Notes under the pieces: model-generated
Told to the model about the DNA's origin: nothing
Seen by the model: the letters and a program-made list of their open reading frames with translations, nothing else
Databases searched by the model: none
Shown: positions 28,601-34,889 of the stretch, in pieces
Position numbering within the stretch: position 1 is the first letter of the stretch
How the letters are laid out: every line of letters starts with the position of its first letter
From: Euzebyales bacterium
Lineage (GTDB): Bacteria > Actinomycetota > Nitriliruptoria > Euzebyales > JAHELV01
Assembly (NCBI GenBank): GCA_036374135.1
Contig: DASUUK010000066.1
Location: forward strand, 1-64,000
Reading direction: 5' to 3'
Length of the DNA: 64,000 nt
Made by a program: the position numbers and the translations under genes

Positions 28601-29122
28601 CTTGCGGCGACGGTGCTTGGTGATGCCGGCGGCCTCGTCGATGAACGCGCGCCGCTCCTCGGGCCGGGCGACCAGGATGGCGTCGAGCTGGCCCTGGCTG
28701 ACGATCGTGTGGCTCTCGCGACCGAGTCCGGTGTCGCTGAGCAGCTCGGCGATGTCGAGCTGCCGGCACGTCTCGCCGTTGATGGTGTACTCGGTCTCGC
28801 CGGACGCGAACATCGCCCGACCGATGGTGATCTCGCCGAAGTCCAGCGGAACGGCGCGATCCGAGTTGTCGATGGTGATCTCGACCGACGCGCGGCCCAG
28901 TCCGGGTCGCCCCGGGGCCCCGGCAAAGATGACGTCGGCCATCGCGCCACTGCGCAGCGACCGGGGTCTGTTCGTGCCCAGCACCCACGTCAGCGCGTCG
29001 ACGATGTTCGACTTCCCGGACCCGTTGGGACCGACGACGACGGTGACGCCCGGCTCCAGCGGGAGCGTCGTCTTGTCGGCGAACGACTTGAAGCCGCGGA
29101 GGGTCAGCGAGGACAGGTGCAC
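25649..29122 (-). CDS. smc: Chromosome segregation protein SMC
   Basis: Condensin ATPase that organises the chromosome with ScpA/ScpB. The GTG at 29122 gives 1157 residues starting MHLSSLTLRGFKSFADKTTL; upstream sequence is not conserved. Walker A is GPNGSGKSNIV (about residue 32), a hinge lies near 500-620 (DGTRGVLDASDDIIGRLAEQ), and long coiled coils flank it. The C-terminal head has the signature LSGGERSLVALAL and Walker B YVLDEVEAALDD. It lies in the usual smc-ftsY cluster. Confidence 0.97.
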   Translation of the reverse strand: MHLSSLTLRGFKSFADKTTLPLEPGVTVVVGPNGSGKSNIVDALTWVLGTNRPRSLRSGAMADVIFAGAPGRPGLGRASVEITIDNSDRAVPLDFGEITIGRAMFASGETEYTINGETCRQLDIAELLSDTGLGRESHTIVSQGQLDAILVARPEERRAFIDEAAGITKHRRRKDRAVRKLDQMAEHAERLEDVGRELKRSLRPLERQAEAAARHAELTARLRMVRAERATDALIMATQRFADVEAHHRGTAAATRSLAERVDTLRAEQDAAERAVAELRPAADRAAANHFRLANGLERLRAVQTQIAERRRGLHDALDEPVMLRDPAELHKTAAAEQERLDAADQDVAARRSQLAEAATARGEADAARRAHMQAQAAESRRRAAAREHRLRWEGQVAALRSALARAVSEQARIGGRLVALREREARHAEDIAVARAAYDEQRARRDRQADAVADAEQVVARCRAATDDVIARERDAERRRAGLGARVDALTAAAAEVPDGTRGVLDASDDIIGRLAEQLTVEPGYERALGVALGPAADAVVAPGIDAAESAARGARERDDGRVRLVVGGGAGPAAWQAPDGARVAARLVHGPPEIVVAVARLLRDTVVVDDYDAACGLARRRPDLTVVTRAGELAGAGGYVVGRTPPRSTVEQQAALTDAQRSLAAAEDEANAITDEVAAARSAFAEAEQARAAAEAELRAATVAHDERAGQLRRLETEDAAYRRELEAVARSAEQLDGEVTTRTAELAQLETDEQPDVDPADDGPDVEAERLADALGAAQEADVDARVALSSAVSRRDEIARRIGVAEREAAELEQAWAAADARRNRRRAALDRCGELAVVADDAVRAAAAALETSADERSAAESRRDERQEALGALRSRLADAQREMTDHTRDEYSDQLRVTEARHVLDDARARARDLGLDPDALVDDAADPLDDDRRSTLASTEEDLARQVALLGPVNPLAVEEYEALRERQRFLAEQLDDLARSRRDLLEMIAAVDARIREIFEQAYGDVAAEFERLFERLFPGGEGRLVLTDPDELLTTGVDVQARPAGKRVSRLSLLSGGERSLVALALAFAIFAARPSPFYVLDEVEAALDDVNLQRVLDVMDEFRSTSQLIVITHQKRTMEIADVLYGVTMRAGGVSRVLSQRLTDVA

Positions 29123-29176
29123 GGCGTGGAGTGTAGGCAGCGTGCGGAACGGGTCCAAACACCGCCGTCGGGGCAC

Positions 29177-29203
29177 GAAAAAGAGCGGCAGGTGCTGCCG
29201 CTC
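29177..29203 (-). terminator. Rho-independent terminator after the coiled-coil gene
   Basis: A perfect 9-bp stem, GAGCGGCAG/CTGCCGCTC (29183-29191 and 29195-29203) with a 3-base loop, is followed on the minus strand by TTTTTCG. It lies 20 bases past the stop of the small coiled-coil gene and upstream of smc, so smc must be transcribed from a separate start or by read-through. Confidence 0.85.
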
Positions 29204-29222
29204 GTGTGGTGGTCGGTGATGG

Positions 29223-29411
29223 TCAGCTCGTGAGGACGACCTCCCGCTCAGCGAGCGCGCGTAGGCGCGTGACCTCCTCCTGCAACGCGAGCTTCTCGGC
29301 CTCGGCGGCCGCAAGCTCCTCGCGCAGGCCGGCTACTCGTGCACGCAACGAGGTGAGCTCCGCCAGCATCTGGTACGGCCGACGGTCCATGGCTCCGATG
29401 AGCGCCTTCAT
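29223..29411 (-). CDS. Small coiled-coil protein, 62 residues
   Basis: The product is almost entirely one predicted helix with heptad leucines (LAELTSLRARVAGLREEL and EVTRLRALAE), probably a dimerising coiled coil. AGAGGAC lies about 11 bases before the ATG. A good terminator follows and a candidate promoter precedes it, so it seems to be an independent transcription unit upstream of smc. I do not recognise the family. It might be a small cell-division or nucleoid-associated adaptor; this is speculation. Confidence 0.65.
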   Translation of the reverse strand: MKALIGAMDRRPYQMLAELTSLRARVAGLREELAAAEAEKLALQEEVTRLRALAEREVVLTS

Positions 29412-29537
29412 CCCAGGGTCGTCCTCTCAGGTCCACACGGCTTGTGCAACCGCACATCGCGGCCGCAGCGATCACGGTTGAGCGATGCGATGACGGTCTC
29501 GACGCGATCCGTCGACTCGTCGTCATTTCACGAGTGC

Positions 29538-29568
29538 ACTATACCCCAACACGGGCGAATACACGCAA
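29538..29568 (-). promoter_or_regulatory. Candidate promoter for the small coiled-coil gene
   Basis: On the minus strand TTGCGT (29568-29563) and TATAGT (29543-29538) are 19 bases apart, slightly long. The surroundings are unusually AT-rich for this genome. Transcription would start about 120 bases before the ATG at 29411. Confidence 0.45.
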
Positions 29569-29675
29569 CAGGCGCGCTGGTTCGTGACCCGTGTGCGATC
29601 CGATCATCGCAGGTGGCAGGCGACCTGGTCAATCCGGCGCCGCACCATGCCTCCGACCGCCGTCGGGTTGATGGC

Positions 29676-29681
29676 TACGCT
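29676..29681 (+). promoter_or_regulatory. -10 box for a leaderless hydrolase mRNA
   Basis: TACGCT ends six bases before the GTG at 29688. This is the spacing expected when transcription begins at the start codon. No ribosome-binding site precedes the GTG. The same geometry is seen before cofC. Confidence 0.5.
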
Positions 29682-29687
29682 CGTGGC

Positions 29688-30701
29688 GTGCGTGTGCTGA
29701 AACGAGCGCTGACGTGGTGGGCCGGATCGACACTGGCCGCGGTCGCGGCCGCGCTGTGGGCGGCCGGACGTGCGCGCCCCGTACCCCCCGAGGACGCGAG
29801 CCCCGATCCCCCGCCGGGCCTGCCGCCCGCGCGGGTGGTCGCGGTGGACGGTCGCGGCGAGCAGTTCCTCCGTGACGCGCCCGGACCCCGCCCGGACGCA
29901 CCGACCGTGCTGCTGCTGCACGGGTGGATGTTCCCGGCAGACATGCACTGGTTCACGTCCTACGACGCGGTCGCCGAGCACGCGCGGGTGGTTGCTCCCG
30001 ACCACCGTGGCCACGGGCGCGGACCGCGTCCGTCCCGCCCGTTCCGCCTCGTCGACGCCGCCGACGACGTGGCCGCGGTGCTGGGCGCGCTCGACACGGG
30101 CCCGGTGACGGCAGTCGGGTACTCGATGGGTGGCCCCATCGCGCTGCTGCTGTGGCAGCGCCACCCCGACCTGGTCTCAGGGCTGGTCCTGTGCGCCACG
30201 AGCGCGACGTTCAACGTCACCCGCGTCGATCAGTGGCTGTGGCGCGGCATGGGCCTGCTGCAACTCGTGATGCGCCTGCTGCCACGCCACTGGTGGGAGC
30301 GCGGCCTGCGGGCCGTCGTCGACGAGCGACTGCCGCTCCAGCTGACCCGCATGATCGGCGATGAGCTACCGCGCAGGCTGCAGCCCCTGCTCCCGTGGAT
30401 GATCGGTGAGGTCGACCGCGGCAGCGCCGAGGACATCGCGGAGGCCGGTCGCGAGCTGTCACGATTCGACGCGCGGGGTTGGGTGCCGACCGTCGACGTG
30501 CCGAGGGCGGTCGTGATCACCGCACGTGACACGCTGGTGCCGGTCGCGAACCAGCGCGACCTGGCCACGCGGCTGGGCCCGGACACCACGGTCGTTGAGA
30601 TCGACGTCGACCACGACGCGATGATCGCCCGCGACGACGTGTTCGTTCCCGCACTGATGCGGGCGCTGGCAGCCACCGGCGGCATCGATGCTCAGGTCTG
30701 A
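29688..30701 (+). CDS. Alpha/beta hydrolase
   Basis: A 337-residue protein with an N-terminal hydrophobic segment (about 12-27) that may anchor it to the membrane. The alpha/beta-hydrolase fold has the oxyanion motif LLLHGW (75-80), the nucleophile elbow GYSMGG (Ser146), and likely acid Asp281 and base His309 (DVDHDAM). The substrate is unknown. The GTG start has no ribosome-binding site, but a -10-like box lies just upstream. It is convergent with the MutM-like gene and overlaps its end by 10 bases. Confidence 0.85.
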   Translation: MRVLKRALTWWAGSTLAAVAAALWAAGRARPVPPEDASPDPPPGLPPARVVAVDGRGEQFLRDAPGPRPDAPTVLLLHGWMFPADMHWFTSYDAVAEHARVVAPDHRGHGRGPRPSRPFRLVDAADDVAAVLGALDTGPVTAVGYSMGGPIALLLWQRHPDLVSGLVLCATSATFNVTRVDQWLWRGMGLLQLVMRLLPRHWWERGLRAVVDERLPLQLTRMIGDELPRRLQPLLPWMIGEVDRGSAEDIAEAGRELSRFDARGWVPTVDVPRAVVITARDTLVPVANQRDLATRLGPDTTVVEIDVDHDAMIARDDVFVPALMRALAATGGIDAQV

Positions 30702-31516
30702 CAGCCCGAGCAGGCGAAGATGTCGACGCCGTCGATCGTGACCTGTTCGATCGGACGGCGGCACCGCACGCACTGCTCACCCGCGCGTTCGTACACCTTG
30801 ACGAAGTCGGCGTACTCGATCTCGTCATCGTCGGCGTCGCTGTCGCTGACCTCGACGCCACCCTGCTTCACCGCCTCGTAGAGCACCTCGAAGATCGCGC
30901 GGTACAGCCGCCGGACCTCCTGGCTGGTGAGGCTGTTGCTGGCACGGTTGGGCGACAGGCCCGCAGCCCACAGGATCTCGTCGGTGTACAGGTCGCCGAG
31001 TCCGAGGATGAACGTCTCGTCACGCAGCAGCAGCGCGAGCGGCTGCTGGCGCGCGATCAGCTCCTGCCCGAACGCGTGCCACGTGAACGTGTCGGCCAGC
31101 GCGTCGATCCCGCCCGTGGACAGCTCGGGCAGGGCGTCGAGCTCGGCGGTCGGCACGACGAACAGCTCGGCGTCCTTGACCGGATCGACCAGGTGCAGCG
31201 CACCACCGGTGGTGAACGACGCCGTGAACTGCGTGTCGGGACCGCCCTCCTCGGTGGCCGTCTCCCGCGAGAGGGCCCCACGTGACCCCAGCAGCACGAC
31301 CAGTGTCTGCTCCTCGTCCAGCTCGAACAGCAGCAACCGTCCCCGACGCGTGACCGACTCGATCTTGCGCCCGTCCAGCGCCTTGTAGAACTCCGGACGG
31401 TTGCGGTGGCGACCTACGGCGGCGGCGTTCTTGACGTTGATGGTCTTGAAGCGCTTGCCCTGGACCTCCTTCTCGAGCTCCTTGCGGATGACCTCGACCT
31501 CGGGCAGGTAGGTCAC
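30692..31516 (-). CDS. Fpg/MutM-fold protein with altered active site
   Basis: Occupies the place of mutM (formamidopyrimidine-DNA glycosylase) between rnc and smc. The start is fixed by a GTGA overlap with rnc. The fold is recognisable: LPEVEVIRKELEKEV, H2TH-like GLGDLYTDEILWAAGL, and a C-x2-C-x16-C-x2-C zinc finger. But the N-terminus is M-T-Y instead of M-P-E, losing the catalytic Pro and Glu. The loop Lys is Arg (TRRGRLLLF), the DPRRFG segment is DPVKDAE, the usual GN of the H2TH motif is GD, and the zinc-finger Arg is absent. It is probably not a normal AP-lyase glycosylase. Confidence 0.85.
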   Translation of the reverse strand: MTYLPEVEVIRKELEKEVQGKRFKTINVKNAAAVGRHRNRPEFYKALDGRKIESVTRRGRLLLFELDEEQTLVVLLGSRGALSRETATEEGGPDTQFTASFTTGGALHLVDPVKDAELFVVPTAELDALPELSTGGIDALADTFTWHAFGQELIARQQPLALLLRDETFILGLGDLYTDEILWAAGLSPNRASNSLTSQEVRRLYRAIFEVLYEAVKQGGVEVSDSDADDDEIEYADFVKVYERAGEQCVRCRRPIEQVTIDGVDIFACSGCQT

Positions 31517-32319
31517 GGGCGTTCTCCTGTCGCATCCGGGGGACTGGCGGCAACCGTACCGGGTGCGTCAACCACGTCGGCCGGCTCGCCGACGCGCGCG
31601 GCGAGCACGCCATAGGCCTCGCGCGCCGCCTCCTGCTCGGCGGCCTTCTTGCTGCGCCCCTCGCCGCGCCCGAGCCGCTCGCCCTCGAGGATCGCCTCCG
31701 CCACGAACGCCTTGTCGTGGTCTGGACCCGAGTCCGTGACCTGGTACACCGGCAACGCCGACAGCCGGGCCGCGGCCAGCTCCTGCAGCGACGTCTTGTA
31801 GTCCAGCGCCGCGTGCTGGGTCGACAGCTCGTCGATCAGTGGTCCGAACAGCCGCAGGATGACGTCGGTGACCGTCCGCAGGCCGAGGTCGAGGTAGATG
31901 GCACCGAAGACGGCTTCGAGCGTGTCGGCCAGGATCGAGTCCTTGTCGGCGCCGCCGGACTGCTCCTCGCCGCGCCCGAGCTTGATCGCCGTGCCCAGCT
32001 GCACGGTCCGTGCCAGATCGGCCAGCCGCGCAGTGTTGACCATCGCCGCACGCAGCTTGGCGAGCCGACCCTCACGTGCGTCGGACAGGCTGCGGAAGAT
32101 CTCGTCGGTGATAACGAGCTGCAGCACGGCGTCGCCCAGGAACTCGAGCCGCTCGTTGTTCGGTGTTCCGCCGGCCTCGAACGCGTAGCTGCGGTGGGTC
32201 AGCGCCCGGTCCCACAGCTGTTCGTTGCGGACGTCGACGCCCAGCGCACGCTGCAGCGCGGGTGCGCCCGGCGCGGAGGTTCCTGCCGGGTCGTCGCCGT
32301 CAGGGGCGCTGGCGTGCAC
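31513..32319 (-). CDS. rnc: Ribonuclease III
   Basis: Cleaves double-stranded RNA, including rRNA precursors. The 268-residue protein has a disordered N-terminus of about 20 residues, the RNase III domain with NERLEFLGDAVLQLV and catalytic ADTLEAVFGAIYLD, then a dsRNA-binding domain (DYKTSLQEL to SKKAAEQEAA). The C-terminus is Ala/Pro-rich. The start is a GTG with GAGGAT just upstream; rpmF ends 12 bases before. Confidence 0.96.
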   Translation of the reverse strand: MHASAPDGDDPAGTSAPGAPALQRALGVDVRNEQLWDRALTHRSYAFEAGGTPNNERLEFLGDAVLQLVITDEIFRSLSDAREGRLAKLRAAMVNTARLADLARTVQLGTAIKLGRGEEQSGGADKDSILADTLEAVFGAIYLDLGLRTVTDVILRLFGPLIDELSTQHAALDYKTSLQELAAARLSALPVYQVTDSGPDHDKAFVAEAILEGERLGRGEGRSKKAAEQEAAREAYGVLAARVGEPADVVDAPGTVAASPPDATGERP

Positions 32320-32331
32320 CGATCCTCAGCC

Positions 32332-32514
32332 TCAGGAATCCACCTCGAGGAACTTGCGGCCGCGGTAGTAGCCGCAGACGCCGCACACAGTGTGCGGCTG
32401 GACCGGAGACGAGCACCGCGCGCAACTCGCCACCGTCGGCGTGCGTGCGGCCAGCCAGTTGGACCGGCGGTGACGGGTGCGTGAGCGGGACTTCTTGCGC
32501 TTCGGGACAGCCAT
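32332..32514 (-). CDS. rpmF: 50S ribosomal protein L32 (zinc-ribbon form)
   Basis: The 60-residue protein starts MAVPKRKKSRSRTRHRRSNW, typical of L32, and has two CxxC pairs (CARC and CGVC), so it is the zinc-binding form. GAGAGAG lies close before the ATG. It is in the usual DUF177-rpmF-rnc order, 24 bases after DUF177. Confidence 0.95.
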   Translation of the reverse strand: MAVPKRKKSRSRTRHRRSNWLAARTPTVASCARCSSPVQPHTVCGVCGYYRGRKFLEVDS

Positions 32515-32538
32515 GGTCTCTCTCGGTTCTCGTGTGGC

Positions 32539-33066
32539 TCAGGACTGGTTGGCGTCGGGCAGCTGGAGCTCGGACAGCGTCGCCCACCGCGGGTCGGCGC
32601 GTTCCTCGTGCCCGTCGCAGGGCTGCGTGTTCAGATCTGCGCCACAGACGGGGCACAACCCGCGGCAGTCGGGCCGGCACAACGGACGCATCGGCATCGC
32701 GTCGGCCAGCGCGTCGCGCAGCATCGTGTCGAGGTCGATGGTCGCGTCCACGATCGCGTACCCGGGCTCGTCGTCCTCGCCGACCTCGCTGCTGAACAGC
32801 TCGATGACGTCGGTGCGCAGCGTCCCGTCGCGCGTCACCAGGCACCGCGCACATGCCACCCGCGCCTGCGCCGTCACCGTCCCGCGCACGAGCAGTCCGT
32901 CGACCACCCGCTCGATGAGCACGTCTGCGCGCACCTTGGGACCGGGCACGACGAGGTCGTCGGACAGGTCCCTCGGCACGGGCAGCTCCCGGTCGAGCGA
33001 TCGGGTCGCTCCCGGGCGGTCGATCAACGCGCGGACGTCGATCGTCGTGTCAGCGTGCGAAGGCAT
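32539..33066 (-). CDS. DUF177 (YceD) family protein
   Basis: Family linked to rRNA processing and usually encoded before rpmF. The 175-residue product (ATG 33066) has the family pattern VACARCL and a Cys cluster PLCRPDCRGLCPVCGADLN near the C-terminus that could bind zinc. A longer frame exists upstream but crosses a terminator and an inverted repeat. The ribosome-binding site is weak. Confidence 0.9.
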   Translation of the reverse strand: MPSHADTTIDVRALIDRPGATRSLDRELPVPRDLSDDLVVPGPKVRADVLIERVVDGLLVRGTVTAQARVACARCLVTRDGTLRTDVIELFSSEVGEDDEPGYAIVDATIDLDTMLRDALADAMPMRPLCRPDCRGLCPVCGADLNTQPCDGHEERADPRWATLSELQLPDANQS

Positions 33067-33085
33067 GAAGATCACGTGTGGGCAA

Positions 33086-33109
33086 CCAAAAGGAGGCGCT
33101 CTGCGCCTC
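33086..33109 (-). terminator. Rho-independent terminator before DUF177
   Basis: GAGGCGC (33093-33099) and GCGCCTC (33103-33109) form a perfect 7-bp stem with a 3-base loop, followed on the minus strand by CCTTTTGG. It ends the recG-rsmD-coaD-sepIVA direction. If the promoter for DUF177 lies in the inverted repeat upstream, it would act as an attenuator instead. Confidence 0.7.
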
Positions 33110-33128
33110 GGTGGTATGAGCATCAATG

Positions 33129-33168
33129 GTTCGAACACCGGAGTCTATCACGACCCCGGCGTTCGAAC
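33129..33168. repeat. 13-bp inverted repeat GTTCGAACACCGG/CCGGCGTTCGAAC
   Basis: Arms at 33129-33141 and 33156-33168 match with one mismatch. Each contains the palindrome GTTCGAAC. Between them, on the minus strand, lies GATAGACT, a possible -10 box (TAGACT, 33147-33142) for DUF177-rpmF-rnc. The pattern suggests an operator. The spacing does not fit the actinobacterial LexA box. Confidence 0.7.
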
Positions 33169-33174
33169 GCGTCG

Positions 33175-33699
33175 TCAGCTGCGCTCATGATCGAAGAGCG
33201 CCTGGTCGGTCCCGGTCAGGTCGGCGGAGGCCTCCTCGCCGTCGGCTCGCAGTCGATCGCGACCGGCCGAGACGGTCTTGAGCGTCTTGGTGAGCACCAG
33301 CTCGAAACGGGCGAGCTGGCCGTCGATGTAGTCCTCGGCCTCGATCCTCATCGCGCGCGCCTGCTCGGTCGACTCGCGCTCGACGCGCCTGGCCTCACGC
33401 TCGGCGGTGCGCACGACCTCGGTCTCGCCCGTCAGCCGCAGGCACTCCTGGCGCGCATCGGCGATCATCCGCTGCACGGTGTGCTCGGCCTCCTCGAGCA
33501 GGCTCTCCCGCTCGCGGAGCACCCATCGTGCCTGCCGTAGCTCGTCGGGCAGCAGGTCACGGATCTCGCTGACGAGCTGGGTCAGGGCCTCGCGGCTGAC
33601 CAGCACCGACGCGGACAACGGCATCGGGCGGGCCTCGGACAGGGCGAGCTCGAGCTCGTCGAGACGCTCCTCGAGCTCGCCCAGGGTGATCTCACTCAT
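33175..33699 (-). CDS. SepIVA-like coiled-coil cell-division protein
   Basis: A 174-residue, mostly helical protein with strong heptads from about residue 30 on (ELEERLDELELALSEA, ARQECLRLTGETEVVRTAER). Its position between coaD and DUF177-rpmF matches the DivIVA-like septation and elongation regulator known as SepIVA in mycobacteria, where this gene order is conserved. AAGGGGA precedes the ATG at 33699 by about seven bases. It overlaps coaD by 8 bases. Confidence 0.75.
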   Translation of the reverse strand: MSEITLGELEERLDELELALSEARPMPLSASVLVSREALTQLVSEIRDLLPDELRQARWVLRERESLLEEAEHTVQRMIADARQECLRLTGETEVVRTAEREARRVERESTEQARAMRIEAEDYIDGQLARFELVLTKTLKTVSAGRDRLRADGEEASADLTGTDQALFDHERS

Positions 33700-34198
33700 G
33701 TCTGGTCCCCTTGCCCGCAAACTGCGTCCGGAGGCTGTGGTTGACCGCCGACGGGACGAACGGCGTGACGTCCCCACCGAAGCGTGCCACTTCCTTCACG
33801 AGTGTCGACGAGAGGAAGGAATGCAGGGGGCTGGTCGCCACGAAGAACGTCTCGACGTCGGCCAGCGTGTGGTTCATCTGCGCCATCTCCAGCTCGCTCT
33901 CGAAGTCGCTGACCGCCCGCAGGCCGCGGACGACGATCCGCACGTCGCGCTGGCGGCAGAAGTCGACGAGCAGGCCGTCGAAGGTGGCGATCTCGATGTT
34001 GTCGAGGTGCGCGGTGGCCGAAGACAGCAGCTCGACGCGGCGTTCGAGCTCGAACAGCGGCTTCTTGCCGACATTGCGCAGGCAGGCGACGAGCAGTTGG
34101 TCGAAGTGCACCGCGGCACGCTCGATCACGTCGACGTGCCCGTTGGTGACCGGGTCGAACGTGCCCGGACACACGGCGCTGCGCGCGGATGCGTTCAC
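33692..34198 (-). CDS. coaD: Phosphopantetheine adenylyltransferase
   Basis: Penultimate step of coenzyme A synthesis. The 168-residue protein has the nucleotidyltransferase motif CPGTFDPVTNGHVDVI, VVRGLRAVSDFESE and the C-terminal SSTLVKEVARFGGDV. The frame starts with GTG; a GTG eight codons later, just before CPGTFDP, is an alternative. Confidence 0.96.
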   Translation of the reverse strand: MNASARSAVCPGTFDPVTNGHVDVIERAAVHFDQLLVACLRNVGKKPLFELERRVELLSSATAHLDNIEIATFDGLLVDFCRQRDVRIVVRGLRAVSDFESELEMAQMNHTLADVETFFVATSPLHSFLSSTLVKEVARFGGDVTPFVPSAVNHSLRTQFAGKGTRHE

Positions 34199-34240
34199 GG
34201 CCGGGTCCTGTCGCTGCCGCGACTCAAGGCCCGCATGTCC

Positions 34241-34822
34241 TCAGCCTCCTGCGTCGATGATGGCGGCCGACACGTAGTACAGCACCGTGTCGCCGTACGG
34301 GCGCGCATCCGTCACCCGCGGGCCGCCTTGGGGGAAGTCCAACGGTTCGCCGTGGCGGTCACGCTCGACGACCATCATCGCATCCGCGGCGACGTGGCCG
34401 GTCGCCGCCAGGCGCGTGAGGAGGTCCGCGACCTGCCCGGATGCGACGCGGTAGGGGGGATCGCACAGCACGAGGTCGAATGGTGTCACGGCCGACGCGA
34501 CGGCCAGGTCATCGACGAACCGAGCGGCGTCGGCCACGCGCACATCGGCCCTCAGGTCGAGCGCCGCGAGGTTGGCCCGCAGGATCCTGGCGACCCCACG
34601 GTCCCGCTCCACGAAGGTCACGGCGCGGGCGCCCCGCGACAGGGCCTCGATGCCCAGGGCGCCACTCCCGGCGAAGAGATCCAGCACGACCGCATCGACG
34701 ACGCGGGCTCCCAGCGTCGAGAACAGCGCCTCGCGGACCCGGTCGGATGTCGGTCGCACCGCGCTCCCCCGCGGCACCCGCAACCGCCGGCCGCCCAGCG
34801 CTCCAGCCACGACCCGCGTCAC
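34241..34822 (-). CDS. rsmD: 16S rRNA (guanine-966-N2)-methyltransferase RsmD
   Basis: Methylates G966 of 16S rRNA. The 193-residue protein has VVAGALGGRRL, SAM motif I VLDLFAGSGALGIEALSRGA, and motif IV DLVLCDPPY. It is next to coaD, as in most bacteria. The start is a GTG at 34822, 67 bases after recG. Confidence 0.95.
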   Translation of the reverse strand: MTRVVAGALGGRRLRVPRGSAVRPTSDRVREALFSTLGARVVDAVVLDLFAGSGALGIEALSRGARAVTFVERDRGVARILRANLAALDLRADVRVADAARFVDDLAVASAVTPFDLVLCDPPYRVASGQVADLLTRLAATGHVAADAMMVVERDRHGEPLDFPQGGPRVTDARPYGDTVLYYVSAAIIDAGG

Positions 34823-34889
34823 GAGGCTCCCCGCCCCACGGCGCGCTGACGCTCGCCCTCACCCGTCGGCCGGCCCGTCGCGTCGCCGC

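Noticed and set aside
33129-33168. LexA (SOS) box, because GTTCGAAC occurs twice
   Set aside because: The actinobacterial LexA site needs CGAAC-N4-GTTCG. Here each arm is a joined GTTCGAAC and the arms are much farther apart.
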